Shown here: positions 7,481 through 16,649 of the stretch, in pieces
How the letters are laid out: every line of letters starts with the position of its first letter
How positions within the stretch are numbered: position 1 is the first letter of the stretch
Assembly: GCA_903847935.1 (NCBI GenBank)
Contig: CAINEX010000074.1
Coordinates: 1-33,216, forward strand
Origin: an uncultured Spartobacteria bacterium
GTDB lineage: Bacteria > Verrucomicrobiota > Verrucomicrobiia > Chthoniobacterales > UBA6821
Direction of reading: 5' to 3'
DNA: 33,216 bases
Position numbers and translations under genes: made by a program
The notes under the pieces: generated by a model
Database searches by the model: none
Told to the model about the DNA's origin: nothing
Seen by the model: only the letters and a program-made list of their open reading frames with translations

Positions 7481-10400
7481 CTACTTTGCGGTGATCGTGA
7501 AGGTCTTGCTCGCCGATTGATAGCTGCCGTTACCGCTCTGGATTGCCGTAATACTGATCGTACCCTTGCCTGTGGGAGAGAGGATGTTCCCAGTCAGTGT
7601 GGCAGGTCCGCTCTTCAAGTTGAAGGTCACCGGTTGTCCCGATGATGCTGAGGCATAGAGAGTGACGCTGCCTCCAGCAGTATAGGTGATGGTGGTAGGC
7701 ACCGAGACAGTGATCGTTTGGGTTGCCTGGTTCACCGTGAGCGACTGGGTGATTGAGGTAGCCGCACCGTAATTGGCATTTCCTGGCTGGCTGGCAGTAA
7801 TACTAGCGCTACCCGGACTCAAGATCGTCACCACATTTCCCGAAACAGTAGCAATGTTGGTGGCTGAGGATGTGTAAGTGACGGGCAACCCACTGCTTGC
7901 GGTGGCTGTGAGGCTAAATGACTGGGATCCATAACCTTGAGCAGGAAGTTTTCCAAAGGTGATGGTCTGAGGAGCTTGGTTAACAGCAAACGTGGTGGTC
8001 ACTTCAGGGGCCGAACTGTAGTTGGCGTTGCCTGCTTGATCTGCTGCCAAGGTCACGGAGCCAACCCCTGTGATTGTGATCGTATTGCTCGAGATCGTTG
8101 CAGGTCCCGAGAGTACCGAGAGGGTCACACGGAGACCGGACGTTGACTTGGGAAGTGTCACGCTGAATGGACTGACACCAAATGTTTTGTTCGATATGTT
8201 TCCAAGAGAGCCAATGGTCTGACTGGCTTGAGCCACATTGAAGCTCGTCGTCATTTGAGCTGCAGGACCATAGGTTGACGTGCCCGACTGATTGGCCGCC
8301 AGCGTCACTAATCCTGCTCCTGTCACGGTGACGTTGGTTCCCTTGATCGTTGCAGGGCCAGAGAGCACGGAAAGTGTGACGGGAAGACCGGTGGGATTAT
8401 TGCTTCCATCGACAGAAACCGGCGGAGCCACCGCAAAGGGAGCCACTCCGTAGGTTTGACCCGTCACGCTGAAAGCACCCACAAGCGACTGGTTGAGCTG
8501 ACCTATGGAGAACGAGGTCGTTACTGCCTTGGCTGCTTGATAATTAGCCGTCGCAGGTTGTGTGGCCGAGAGCACAACGGTTCCATTGCCTGTCACGGTG
8601 ATTGTGTTGTTGGTGATTGTTGCGGGTCCGCTCAGTACCGTGACGTTCACGGGATTGTTTGTGTTGCTGGATAGCGGCGGCATGATGGCAAAGGGTTGCA
8701 CACTCGAGAAATTGGCAGTGATATTCTGGATGTTCTGGAATTGCTGGAGAACTTGAGACGCCGGGCTGATCACCAGCGTTCCAGTGACCTGTGATGCTGC
8801 GGAATAGTTGGCCGTAGCAGCGGCATTAGCAGCCATCACAATGGAACCAGCCCCAGTAATGGTGAGATTATTGTTAGCATCAATCGAGCCTGGGCCAGAA
8901 ACTACCGAGAGGGTCACCGGTTGACCCGAGGAGCTTGCGGGAGGAGTGATTGGAATGACGAGATTTGGGGCATAAGGCTGCGTTCCCAGTGAACTGAATG
9001 GTGAAATTGTCTGAGGCGCACTCTGGACAGCAAACGATGTCGTTACCTCGGAGGCTGCGGAGAAGTTGCTATTTCCAGCCTGATCGGCCGCAACCGTAAC
9101 GGTTCCGGCACCCGTGACCGTGATCGTATTACCCGAGATGCTGGCCGGGCCCGAAAGCACCGAGAGACTCACAGGCAATCCGGAAGTGGCTTGGGGGACG
9201 GTCACAATAAATGGGCTGACGCCGTAGGTTTCGGTCGGAATCTTGGCCAAGGCCCCGATTGTCTGACTCGCAGGACTAACCGTGAAGGAAGTCGTGACCT
9301 CTTGGGCGGATGGATAGTTGCCATTTCCGGCCTGATCCGCCGCAACCGTGACGGTTCCGGCACCCGTAACCGTGATTGTATTACCCGAGATGCTGGCCGG
9401 GCCCGAAAGCACCGAAAGAATGACGGGGAGTCCCGAACTCGCGACTGGAGTCGTTACCTTGAAGGGCTTCACTCCATAGGTCACATTTCCAATCGGGGCA
9501 AACGGCGCGATACTGTTAATTCCCTGTGTGACATTGAACGTTACGGTTGTCTGGACGGGGCCGTAGGACTTGTTGCCAGCTTGGGTGGCAGCCAAAACGA
9601 CCTGACCCACTCCAGTCAGCGTTACCGTGGTTCCAGATACAGTAGCTGGGCCCGAGAGCACCGAAAGAGTAACGGGTAATGCAGAGGATGCTGTTGGCAG
9701 AGAAACCGCAAACGATCCTGTATCTAGTGACTGATCAGATACCCCAACAATTCCTCCGCTCAAGGTTTGATTTGCTTTCCCAACGGAGAAGCTTGTAGTG
9801 ACTGCGGCGGAAGCCAGATAATTGGCTGTCGCAGGTTGGGTGGCCGAAAGCACAACCACACCATTACCCGTGATAGTGACGGTGTTATTCTTGATTGTTG
9901 CCGGTCCACTCTTGACCGACACAACCACAGGGTTCGTTGAGTTTGAGAGTGGTGGCGTTATGGTGAAAGGCTGCACGGTCGTGTAATCCGCAACGATGTT
10001 CGGGATTGTTTGGAATGTCTGCAGTAACTGAGGTGCTGGATTGACAGTCACACTGGCCAGCACCTGCGGAGCAGGAGAGTTATTGGCGTCACCCGATTGA
10101 TTTGCGGCAACTGTCACAATACCCGTCCCAGTCGGGGTGACTGTGTTGCCTGAAATTGTGGCGGGGCCTGAAACAACACTTAGCGCCACAGGAAGCCCTG
10201 AGCTTGCTACTGGAGGAACTACTGTGAAAGGAACTCCGAAGGTCTGTGCCGGAATCGTTGCAAAGGGCGAAATCGTCTGTGATCCAGCATTCACTGTGAA
10301 CGTCACTGTTTGTTCGGGAGCTGGGGAGTAGTTGCTACTGCCTGCCTGATCTGCTGCCAGTATCACCTGACCGACTCCTGTAATCGTTACGCTATTTCCA

Positions 10401-13400
10401 ATGACCGTGGCTGGACCTGAGAGCACCGACAGAGTAACAGACAATCCTGAACTCGCACTGGGTATGGTGACAGCAAATGCGGCTGCGCCGGAGACCTTGG
10501 AGGAGATCGGAGCAAAGCTCCCTATCGTCTGAGCGGCTGGATTCACGGTGAAGGTGGTGATTACCTCCTGAGCCGGGGGATAATTTGCGTTCCCTGCTTG
10601 ATCGGCAGCCAACGTTACAGTTCCAGCCCCATTAACCGTGATCGTTCCTCCCGAGATAGTAGCAGGTCCTGAGAGAACCGATAGGGTCACTGGGAGACCA
10701 GAGCTTGCAGAGGGAGCTGCCACATTAAATGGTTTAACTCCATAGCTAAAGTTTCCAATTGGTGCGAAGGGAGTGATACTATTGCTGCCTTGGCTGACGA
10801 TAAACGTCGCATTTGTTTGGACTGGCCCGTAGGTCGCATTTCCTGACTGCGTCGCAGCCAAAGTCACGCTTCCCACACCAGTTAGAGTCACGGTGTTGGT
10901 TCCGGATACGATTGCTGGACCCGAGATAACAGAGAGCGCGACCGGAAGCATGGAGGATGCTGTCGGCAGGGTCACGTTGAATGGAGTCACCCCAAAAGTC
11001 TGATTGGCAACTCCATTGATTGGTCCACTAAGAGTCTGTATTGCTTTCCCAACGGAGAAGCTGGTTGTAACGGGGGTGGCTGCTAAATAATTGGCATTTC
11101 CCGACTGGCTAGCCGATAGAGTGACCACACCATTTCCAGTCATGCTGACGATATTGTTGGAAATTGTCGCCGGTCCACTTGCCACGGAAACAACTACTGG
11201 ATTGTTCGTGTTGCTCGATGCGGGGGGGGTGATCACGATCCCGTTCGATAGCGTGGTGTAATCTCCGACAATGCTCGTGACTGGCGTGAAGGCGGAAAGA
11301 ACCTGCTGAGCCTGTTTTACGATAGCCGTGGCGGTGACCTGAGTTGCCGCAGCGTAATTCGTGTTACCTGATTGATTAGCAGCAATCGAGATCAACCCAA
11401 CTCCGGTTGGGGTAACCGTATTGCTTGATATTGTTGCTGGTCCAGAGAGGATGGAGAGTGAGACAGGCAGGCCCGCGCTGGATGTGGGAGGGATCAGGGT
11501 GAATGGCTGACCAAAGGTCTGTGATGGAATTGCCGCAAATGCTGAGATTGACTGTGGCGCTGGATTCACCTGCAGGCTGGTGTTTACTTCTGCGGCAGGA
11601 GTGTAATTGGCATTCCCCCCTTGATCGGCAGCGATCGTCACCAACCCTGCCCCAGTGACCGTGAGAATATTACCCGAAATCGTTGCTGGTCCTGAAAGCA
11701 CGGAGAGCGTCACCGGCAAACCAGAACTTGCTTTGGGAGTAGTGACGGCAAATGGCGCCGCACCGTATGTCTTGTTCTGCAGTGATGTGAAGGAAGCTAT
11801 GGATTGCGATGCAGGGGCGATCTGGATCGTTGTGGATGCAGGTGTCGCCGCTAGGTAGTTCGAGCTTCCCGACTGACTGGCCACAAGCGTCACGGTTCCG
11901 GTGCTGGTCGGCGTGATCAAGTTTCCAGCGATCGTTGCTGGTCCAGCTATCGCAAGCCTCACGGGAAGGCCAGAACTGGCGATTGGCGAAGCAACAGTGA
12001 AAGGGCTGCCGTAGGTTTGGGTGGGAATTGTTGCAAACGGGGCGATGGTCTGAGCGGATACGCTGATAGTGTTCGTGACTGGCGTTGCAGTCGCAAATTG
12101 GTTGTTGCCGAATTGACTGGCCACAAGTGTTGCAGTTCCGGCACCGGTAAAGGTGAGGGTGTTATTGGAAATACTGGCAATGTCGCCTCCAGTGAGAAAT
12201 GTGTAGGTGATCGGAAGTCCGGCCGAACTCGTTCCATTAAGATTGAAGACACCTGCGGTGCTACCTGAGTAGGTTGGACTGAAGGTTATGTTCTGCGATG
12301 TGAGGAGATTTGCTTCAAATCCATGCTTCAGATTATAATTGTCGATATAGGTTCCGAAGACAGTGGTGCCGGAGATCCCGTTGACAGTTGTTCCCGCGGA
12401 CCCATCGGTTGAACCACCTGGCTGGGCCTGAGGTTCATCAAGCACCGTGTAGTTGGAGCCATCATACGCGAACCAATGGGTAAGAGAGTTCGTATCAACA
12501 TAGGTGCCGATCACCGTGTTGGCTGAACCCGAGAGATAATTGATGCTAGCAATACCACCCGAAGAGTCATTTGGACCAGTAACGGTTACATAGTTGATTC
12601 CGTCGGTTGTTAGGTAGCCGTACAGGTTTCCGCTTCCAGAATTTGTCGCGTTGGGGTCATTGTCGGTATCGATATAGGTTCCGGCGATTAGATTCCCCGA
12701 GATGACATCGATGCTGCTGATGCCAACGCCATTGGTTTTATACGGTCCCATAATGGAGGTCTTCCCTGTCCCGATAAACCCGTAGGTATTTCCAGAGTTT
12801 GTATCTGTGTAGGTGCCGACAATATTTCCAGTCGCGATACCGTTCACCGAAAGGATCCCCGTATTGGTACCTCCCGGGCCAGCAACGGCCTTGTTATTAA
12901 GGAAACCGAAGGTATTGCCCGAGAGTGGATCGGTATAAGTTCCCACCACTGAGGTTCCGGCAACTCCATTCACAGTAAGAATGCCGCCATTCGTTCCGGC
13001 AGGACCTTGGATCGTCGTGTAGGCAGAGCCACCATTGAGAGTTAGGTAGGCATACGTATTTCCTGAACTAGGATCACTAAAAGTTCCTGCAATCGACGCC
13101 CCATTGATTGCATCAATCGATAAGATCCCGGCATTCGTTCCGGCGGGGCCAAGCAATTGGGTGTAGTTCACCCCATCCGGCGTGAGAAAGCCAAAAGTAT
13201 AACTTTTATTTGTGTCAAAATAAGTTCCCACCGCGTTGGTTGAGGAGAAGCCTACCAATGTCGCGGCGGCCGTTGAGGGATCGTTATTCGGCGATGGGAT
13301 AGGAAGACAGGTGCTATTGGAGATCAAAAAATTATTTATATATCCATTATTATCCATGAAATAACCAAGGGATCCAACTGAGGAGAGCGCCGTGATGGAG

Positions 13401-14698
13401 GTGCCCGTCGGAGGTCCATCGACGGTCACGTACTGATTGACACCAATAGAAGAGTTGTTCGTGGTGACCGGTGAGAAAAAGTTATGGGGATTACTCGATG
13501 CGTCATAGAATATTCCCGAAATTCCCCCGGCAAATACATTGGTGATCGTTAGGCTGGAGACCACCTCATTGGTCGGCCCGAGAACCGGCACGTAAGTGGG
13601 AGATTTATTGCCGATCAGCGCAATGAAACCCCAGATGTTGCTATTTGTATCGTTATAATTTCCAACGACAGAGCTACCCAATGCCCCGACGACATTGTTT
13701 AATCCTGCAGAATTCGTTGGGCCATACAGACTGATATAGCTGATTCCATTGTTACTTGGCTGAAAGGAAGCAAGGAACGCCGCATTTTGGCCACTGGTAG
13801 TGACATAAGAACCGAGTGCTGAAAGTCCAGCCGGCGCAATCAAGGTGACGGAATTGGAGGCATCGGCGGGGCCGTTCACCGGTATGGAGAGTCCAGTTGA
13901 GCCGTTGGGAAGGAGGGGCGTAAGGAATCCCAAGCCATTACTTGAATACGTTCCCAAAACCATGGACATATCAGCAGTGATTCCCAAGAGAGAAGTTACT
14001 TCCGTCTCGGTGCCACTGGGACCTAAAACGATAGTGTTATTGGATCCGTCTGGAGTGATGAACCCGAGACTACCGCTCCCCGAGTTGGTGGTGTAGGTTC
14101 CAAAAAGGAGATTGTTACTCGAGGCAACCCCGGCAATCAAGATAGATCCGGGATCCGCTCCCAGGATGGAGAGAATCGTGGAGTTTGAAGGTGCGCTGCT
14201 CAGTGTGAAAAATGCGTCTGAATTACTATCGGTATTTCCGAAAATCGTCGTTCCCGAGATTCCCAGAATGGTAGTCATCCCCATTCCGGAAGGATCGATT
14301 GTGCTGAAATTCACCCCATCGGGTGTGACGAAGCCATAATTCAGGGAATTGGCATCGGTAAAATTCCCGACGATGCCTCCCGCGGTCGAAGCTCCAACGG
14401 CAACTGTTCCAGGGATAGTGGCATTAGGGTTATCCAGAATCGTGTAATTCGTGCCGTCGTAAGTGAAGCTGTAGATATTTCCACTACTATCAGTGTAAGA
14501 ACCAATAACAATTTGCCCAGTTGCCCCCAAAACCTGCGTGGAGGCTGCTCCGATTGATGAGAGCGGATCATCCAAGGTCGTGTAGAAGAAATCGGCTCTG
14601 GAAACGCCCGTAAAGCCAAGGAAGCCTGCCGCCATTAGAAAAAGAGCGGTTAGCCTCCAATTCAAGGCAACATTTTGTTTTTTATTCATAAAGTACAT
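7481..14698 (-). CDS. giant secreted repeat protein: HAF-like N-terminal repeats plus 19 Ig-like domains
   Basis: One uninterrupted frame of about 2,400 codons. Candidate starts are ATG 14755, 14698 and 14689. AAGGG precedes 14698 at good spacing, and starts at 14698 or 14689 leave a typical signal peptide (NKKQNVALNWR, then LTALFLMAAGFLGFTG, with likely cleavage after VSRA). Residues about 35-800 contain some 16 repeats of about 45 residues built on G(T/N)Y.D..SGN.YGF followed by a GP.GTN segment; these resemble HAF-type extracellular repeats. From about 12300 down to the stop there are 19 tandem domains of 78-90 residues with SSGLPVTLSVLSGPATISGN, TGAGTVTLAADQAGN and NY..A elements, typical of bacterial Ig-like stalk domains. 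Only one cysteine is seen after the signal peptide. There is no PEP-CTERM, LPXTG, membrane or autotransporter element at the C-terminus, which simply ends in the last domain. It is likely exported and surface or matrix associated; the ligand is unknown. Confidence 0.88.
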   Translation of the reverse strand: MYFMNKKQNVALNWRLTALFLMAAGFLGFTGVSRADFFYTTLDDPLSSIGAASTQVLGATGQIVIGSYTDSSGNIYSFTYDGTNYTILDNPNATIPGTVAVGASTAGGIVGNFTDANSLNYGFVTPDGVNFSTIDPSGMGMTTILGISGTTIFGNTDSNSDAFFTLSSAPSNSTILSILGADPGSILIAGVASSNNLLFGTYTTNSGSGSLGFITPDGSNNTIVLGPSGTETEVTSLLGITADMSMVLGTYSSNGLGFLTPLLPNGSTGLSIPVNGPADASNSVTLIAPAGLSALGSYVTTSGQNAAFLASFQPSNNGISYISLYGPTNSAGLNNVVGALGSSVVGNYNDTNSNIWGFIALIGNKSPTYVPVLGPTNEVVSSLTITNVFAGGISGIFYDASSNPHNFFSPVTTNNSSIGVNQYVTVDGPPTGTSITALSSVGSLGYFMDNNGYINNFLISNSTCLPIPSPNNDPSTAAATLVGFSSTNAVGTYFDTNKSYTFGFLTPDGVNYTQLLGPAGTNAGILSIDAINGASIAGTFSDPSSGNTYAYLTLNGGSAYTTIQGPAGTNGGILTVNGVAGTSVVGTYTDPLSGNTFGFLNNKAVAGPGGTNTGILSVNGIATGNIVGTYTDTNSGNTYGFIGTGKTSIMGPYKTNGVGISSIDVISGNLIAGTYIDTDNDPNATNSGSGNLYGYLTTDGINYVTVTGPNDSSGGIASINYLSGSANTVIGTYVDTNSLTHWFAYDGSNYTVLDEPQAQPGGSTDGSAGTTVNGISGTTVFGTYIDNYNLKHGFEANLLTSQNITFSPTYSGSTAGVFNLNGTSSAGLPITYTFLTGGDIASISNNTLTFTGAGTATLVASQFGNNQFATATPVTNTISVSAQTIAPFATIPTQTYGSPFTVASPIASSGLPVRLAIAGPATIAGNLITPTSTGTVTLVASQSGSSNYLAATPASTTIQIAPASQSIASFTSLQNKTYGAAPFAVTTPKASSGLPVTLSVLSGPATISGNILTVTGAGLVTIAADQGGNANYTPAAEVNTSLQVNPAPQSISAFAAIPSQTFGQPFTLIPPTSSAGLPVSLSILSGPATISSNTVTPTGVGLISIAANQSGNTNYAAATQVTATAIVKQAQQVLSAFTPVTSIVGDYTTLSNGIVITPPASSNTNNPVVVSVASGPATISNNIVSMTGNGVVTLSASQSGNANYLAATPVTTSFSVGKAIQTLSGPINGVANQTFGVTPFNVTLPTASSMLPVALSVISGPAIVSGTNTVTLTGVGSVTLAATQSGNATYGPVQTNATFIVSQGSNSITPFAPIGNFSYGVKPFNVAAPSASSGLPVTLSVLSGPATISGGTITVNGAGTVTLAADQAGNANYPPAQEVITTFTVNPAAQTIGSFAPISSKVSGAAAFAVTIPSASSGLSVTLSVLSGPATVIGNSVTITGVGQVILAADQAGSSNYSPAPEQTVTFTVNAGSQTISPFATIPAQTFGVPFTVVPPVASSGLPVALSVVSGPATISGNTVTPTGTGIVTVAANQSGDANNSPAPQVLASVTVNPAPQLLQTFQTIPNIVADYTTVQPFTITPPLSNSTNPVVVSVKSGPATIKNNTVTITGNGVVVLSATQPATANYLASAAVTTSFSVGKANQTLSGGIVGVSDQSLDTGSFAVSLPTASSALPVTLSVLSGPATVSGTTVTLTGVGQVVLAATQAGNKSYGPVQTTVTFNVTQGINSIAPFAPIGNVTYGVKPFKVTTPVASSGLPVILSVLSGPASISGNTITVTGAGTVTVAADQAGNGNYPSAQEVTTSFTVSPASQTIGALAKIPTETYGVSPFIVTVPQATSGLPVSLSVLSGPASISGNTITVTGAGTVTVAADQAGNSNFSAASEVTTSFAVQSAPQTISPFSSLGTQPYAPNLVIPITPPASSSGQPVTLSVVSGPGSIDANNNLTITGAGSIVMAANAAATANYSAASQVTGTLVISPASQVLQQFQNIQNITANFSSVQPFAIMPPLSSNTNNPVNVTVLSGPATITNNTITVTGNGTVVLSATQPATANYQAAKAVTTSFSIGQLNQSLVGAFSVTGQTYGVAPFAVAPPVSVDGSNNPTGLPVTLSVLSGPATIKGTNVTVTGAGLVTLAANQSGTSTYGPAAQMTTSFNVAQASQTIGSLGNISNKTFGVSPFSVTLPKSTSGLRVTLSVLSGPATISSNTITITGVGSVTLAADQAGNANYSSAPEVTTTFAVNQAPQTITFGKLPAQGYGSQSFSLTATASSGLPVTYTSSATNIATVSGNVVTILSPGSASITASQPGNANYGAATSITQSLTVNQATQTITVSVPTTITYTAGGSVTLYASASSGQPVTFNLKSGPATLTGNILSPTGKGTISITAIQSGNGSYQSASKTFTITAK
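7484..12299 (-). repeat. 19 tandem Ig-like domain repeats (about 250 bp each) inside the giant gene
   Basis: The C-terminal two thirds of the giant gene is a head-to-tail array of units of roughly 235-270 bp, each encoding one Ig-like domain of about 84 residues. Recurrent elements per unit are TISPFA.IP..T(Y/F)G, ASSGLPVTLSVLSGPA, ISGNT(I/V)T(V/I)TGAG, AA(D/N)Q.GN.NY and a TT.F.VNPA.Q linker. Units 5, 10 and 15 share a variant form (NNPVVVSV in place of SGLPVTLSV, and TTSFSVGK), and units 6, 11 and 16 share another, showing a higher-order period of five. Confidence 0.9.
8751..11303 (-). repeat. two copies of a five-domain cassette, about 1,276 bp period
   Basis: Domains 5-9 (about 10027-11303) and 10-14 (about 8751-10026) correspond one to one in type and order, and both blocks total 425 codons. 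A third partial copy continues as domains 15-17 towards the 3' end. Markers are the variant domains with PVVVSV at 5 and 10 (NPVNVTV in 15) and the GPINGVANQ-type or GGIVGVSDQ-type openings of 6 and 11. Boundaries are by eye and accurate to a few bases. Confidence 0.7.
12300..14600 (-). repeat. about 16 HAF-like repeats of roughly 135 bp in the giant gene
   Basis: The N-terminal module consists of imperfect repeats with a core such as VVGTYTDPLSGNTFGFL and IVGTYTDTNSGNTYGFI, a following DG.NYT.(L/I).GP.GTN segment and then GISS(V/I)(N/D)GI.G. The repeats nearest the Ig-like array (units 10-14) are the most regular; those near the signal peptide are more diverged. Repeats of this short beta-rich kind may build a propeller-like fold, which is inference only. 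Confidence 0.75.
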
Positions 14699-14798
14699 GA
14701 GACCCTTGTTTTTGAAGGATAGTAATGTCTTTTTACAAAAATAAGCGGATATCATGATCGAGCAACTCTTTTTTCCGTGACAATTTCGTCGTTCTAAC

Positions 14799-14821
14799 AG
14801 GGCTCTCTTCTATCGAGCCCT
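14799..14821. other. inverted repeat between the giant gene and the SDR gene
   Basis: AGGGCTC (14799-14805) and GAGCCCT (14815-14821) form a perfect 7-bp inverted repeat with a 9-base spacer in the divergent intergenic region. Neither strand has a T tract after it, so it is not a standard terminator. It could be an operator or an mRNA 5' hairpin. The rest of this region of about 220 bases shows no other feature I can support. Confidence 0.4.
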
Positions 14822-14920
14822 CGTTGCTTCAACCACACCTCTGCCACTCTTGGGAAAGTGACATCTTTTTCCTCGCTTCAGACTTGCAGGGGGAGCCACT
14901 CCCACACAACCTCCCTCGCT

Positions 14921-15754
14921 ATGAAGACTCTGCTTATCACCGGCGCTTCCACTGGATTCGGTCGCTCCCTTGCTAAAGAGGCGCTCCAGCGCGGTCACCA
15001 GGTCGCTTTGGCTGTCCGAAATCTCGAATCCGTGGCCGATCTGGTTTCCCAATACCCTGAGAAGGCCTTTGGGATCCGCTTTGACCTGACCAAATCTGAG
15101 GATGCGCTCCATGCAATCGATGCAATAGTGGAGAAATATGGAAGGATTGATGTCCTGATCAATAACGCCGGCTATGGACTGCTTGCTTCAGTGGAGGAGA
15201 CAACTGACGCACAACTCCAGCGCAATCTTGAGACGAACTTCACCGGACCTCTCCGCCTGATTAGGGCGGCCTTACCTGCCATGAGGGAGCAAAAGGCCGG
15301 ACTGATCATCAACCTCTCGGCCATAGCGGCCTATGCAAATCACGCGGGTTTTGCCGTTTACGGAGGAGCCAAGGCGGCCTTGGATGCCGCCTGTGATGCC
15401 GCCGCTCAAGATGTGGCTTCCTATGGGATTAAGTTCACCTCGATAGTGCCGGGGCCTTTCCGGACCGATTTCATTGGGAGGTCCTTGGAGCACTCACCAC
15501 GGATGCCAGCCTACGAGGCGACGGTCGGCAAATTCGGTGCTTTCTTGGAGAAGATGAAAGGTCGTCAACCCGGGGATCCAAAAAGGGCAGCCAAAGTAAT
15601 CATTGATCTTCTTGATGCAGAGAAACCTCCGTTCCGACTCCTGCTTGGAGGCTACGCCCACACGATGTTCGCAAAAAAACTAGCCTCCCAAGAGGCTGAG
15701 ATGAATGCATGGAGAGAAATCGGACTGAAAACCGATTTTCCCCAAGGTGAATAA
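14921..15754 (+). CDS. short-chain dehydrogenase/reductase (SDR), substrate unknown
   Basis: A 277-residue classical SDR. The Rossmann nucleotide motif TGASTGFG is at residues 8-15 directly after the start, NNAGYG at 81-86, the catalytic Ser is S133 in NLSAIAA, and the YxxxK pair is Y147/K151 (YGGAK). PGPFRTDF follows the active site as is usual. The frame is open from 14858, but only ATG 14921 (MKTLLITGAS) gives a normal SDR N-terminus, and no good Shine-Dalgarno sequence precedes it. The pattern is that of NAD(P)-dependent oxidoreductases acting on small carbonyls or alcohols. The neighbours (giant repeat protein, hisF) give no clue to substrate. Confidence 0.88.
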   Translation: MKTLLITGASTGFGRSLAKEALQRGHQVALAVRNLESVADLVSQYPEKAFGIRFDLTKSEDALHAIDAIVEKYGRIDVLINNAGYGLLASVEETTDAQLQRNLETNFTGPLRLIRAALPAMREQKAGLIINLSAIAAYANHAGFAVYGGAKAALDAACDAAAQDVASYGIKFTSIVPGPFRTDFIGRSLEHSPRMPAYEATVGKFGAFLEKMKGRQPGDPKRAAKVIIDLLDAEKPPFRLLLGGYAHTMFAKKLASQEAEMNAWREIGLKTDFPQGE

Positions 15755-15776
15755 ACAAATCCGGCTCCTGCCGAAC

Positions 15777-16541
15777 TCAGATACTTTGTCGAACTGGGAT
15801 GCCGTGGGAGGCTAGCTCGCGTTTCACATCCCCGACCGTGTAATGGCCGAAGTGAAAGACGCTTGCTGCCAGGACCGCATCAGCTTTGCCCGCTGTCAGA
15901 ACCTCGGCCATATGTCCGATCTCCCCCGCTCCCCCGCTGGCGATGACCGGGATGCCGACAGCACCGCTGACCGCGGCTGTAAGAGCGATATCATAACCCG
16001 TCTTCGTACCGTCGGAGTCCATGCTTGTGAGCAGGATCTCACCGGCCCCACGCCTGGCCACCTCGGCAGCCCAATCAACCGCCTGCCATTCCGTCGGCCT
16101 CCTGCCGCCATGGGTGTGGACAATCCAACCTCCCCGACCATCTCGGCGAGCGTCGATGGCCACCACCACGCACTGCGATCCAAACCCTTCAGCGGACGAG
16201 TTGACAAGATTCGGGTCATCAAGGGCGGCCGTGTTCATGCTGACCTTGTCGGCCCCGGCGAGAAGCATGGCCCTCACATCTGCAACTTTCCGGATGCCGC
16301 CCCCAACAGTCAGCGGCATGAAGCAGGCATCGGCCGTTTTCTCCACGACCTCTCTCATGGTGGCCCGCCCCTCATGTGAGGCCGTGATATCGAGGAAGAC
16401 AAGTTCATCGGCTCCTTGGGCATCGTAGGCCCTCGCGCATTCGACGGGATCACCGGCGTCACGGATATTCTCAAACCTTGTTCCTTTGACTACGCGTCCT
16501 CCGTCGACATCGAGGCAGGGGATGATTCTTTTGCAAAGCAT
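15777..16541 (-). CDS. hisF: imidazole glycerol phosphate synthase, cyclase subunit
   Basis: The TIM-barrel subunit that uses ammonia from HisH to close the imidazole ring, yielding imidazole glycerol phosphate and AICAR. The 254-residue product starts [20 protein letters not shown]. The catalytic aspartates are D11 (CLDVDGG) and D130 (AIDARRDG). Phosphate-binding [14 protein letters not shown] and IASGGAGE are all present. The frame is open from 16625, but ATG 16541 gives the family N-terminus. It is convergent with the SDR gene and divergent from the amidase gene. hisH and other his genes apart from hisC are not in the window. Confidence 0.96.
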   Translation of the reverse strand: MLCKRIIPCLDVDGGRVVKGTRFENIRDAGDPVECARAYDAQGADELVFLDITASHEGRATMREVVEKTADACFMPLTVGGGIRKVADVRAMLLAGADKVSMNTAALDDPNLVNSSAEGFGSQCVVVAIDARRDGRGGWIVHTHGGRRPTEWQAVDWAAEVARRGAGEILLTSMDSDGTKTGYDIALTAAVSGAVGIPVIASGGAGEIGHMAEVLTAGKADAVLAASVFHFGHYTVGDVKRELASHGIPVRQSI

Positions 16542-16649
16542 GTAGTTGATTACGATACCTGCCGGCCACCCGTGATCAAAAGCGAAAAGGTAACCGAGGG
16601 GTGAATGAGATTGCGCACCGGCCACCCTTCTCTAGATTTGAATGTTGCG

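Noticed and set aside
9191-9679. A 162-codon plus-strand frame inside the giant gene, and several similar shorter ones
   Set aside because: It is the antisense of the repeat array; the minus-strand frame is unbroken with clear domain repeats, and these frames recur only because the repeats do.
7484-12299. CRISPR-like or satellite repeat array
   Set aside because: The repeats are about 250 bp, imperfect and in frame, and encode Ig-like domains; there are no short identical repeats with unique spacers.
14690-14920. Sigma-70-like promoters in the region between the giant gene and the SDR gene
   Set aside because: TTGTCA- and TTGCTC-like hexamers are present, but none has a convincing -10 partner at 16-18 bases.
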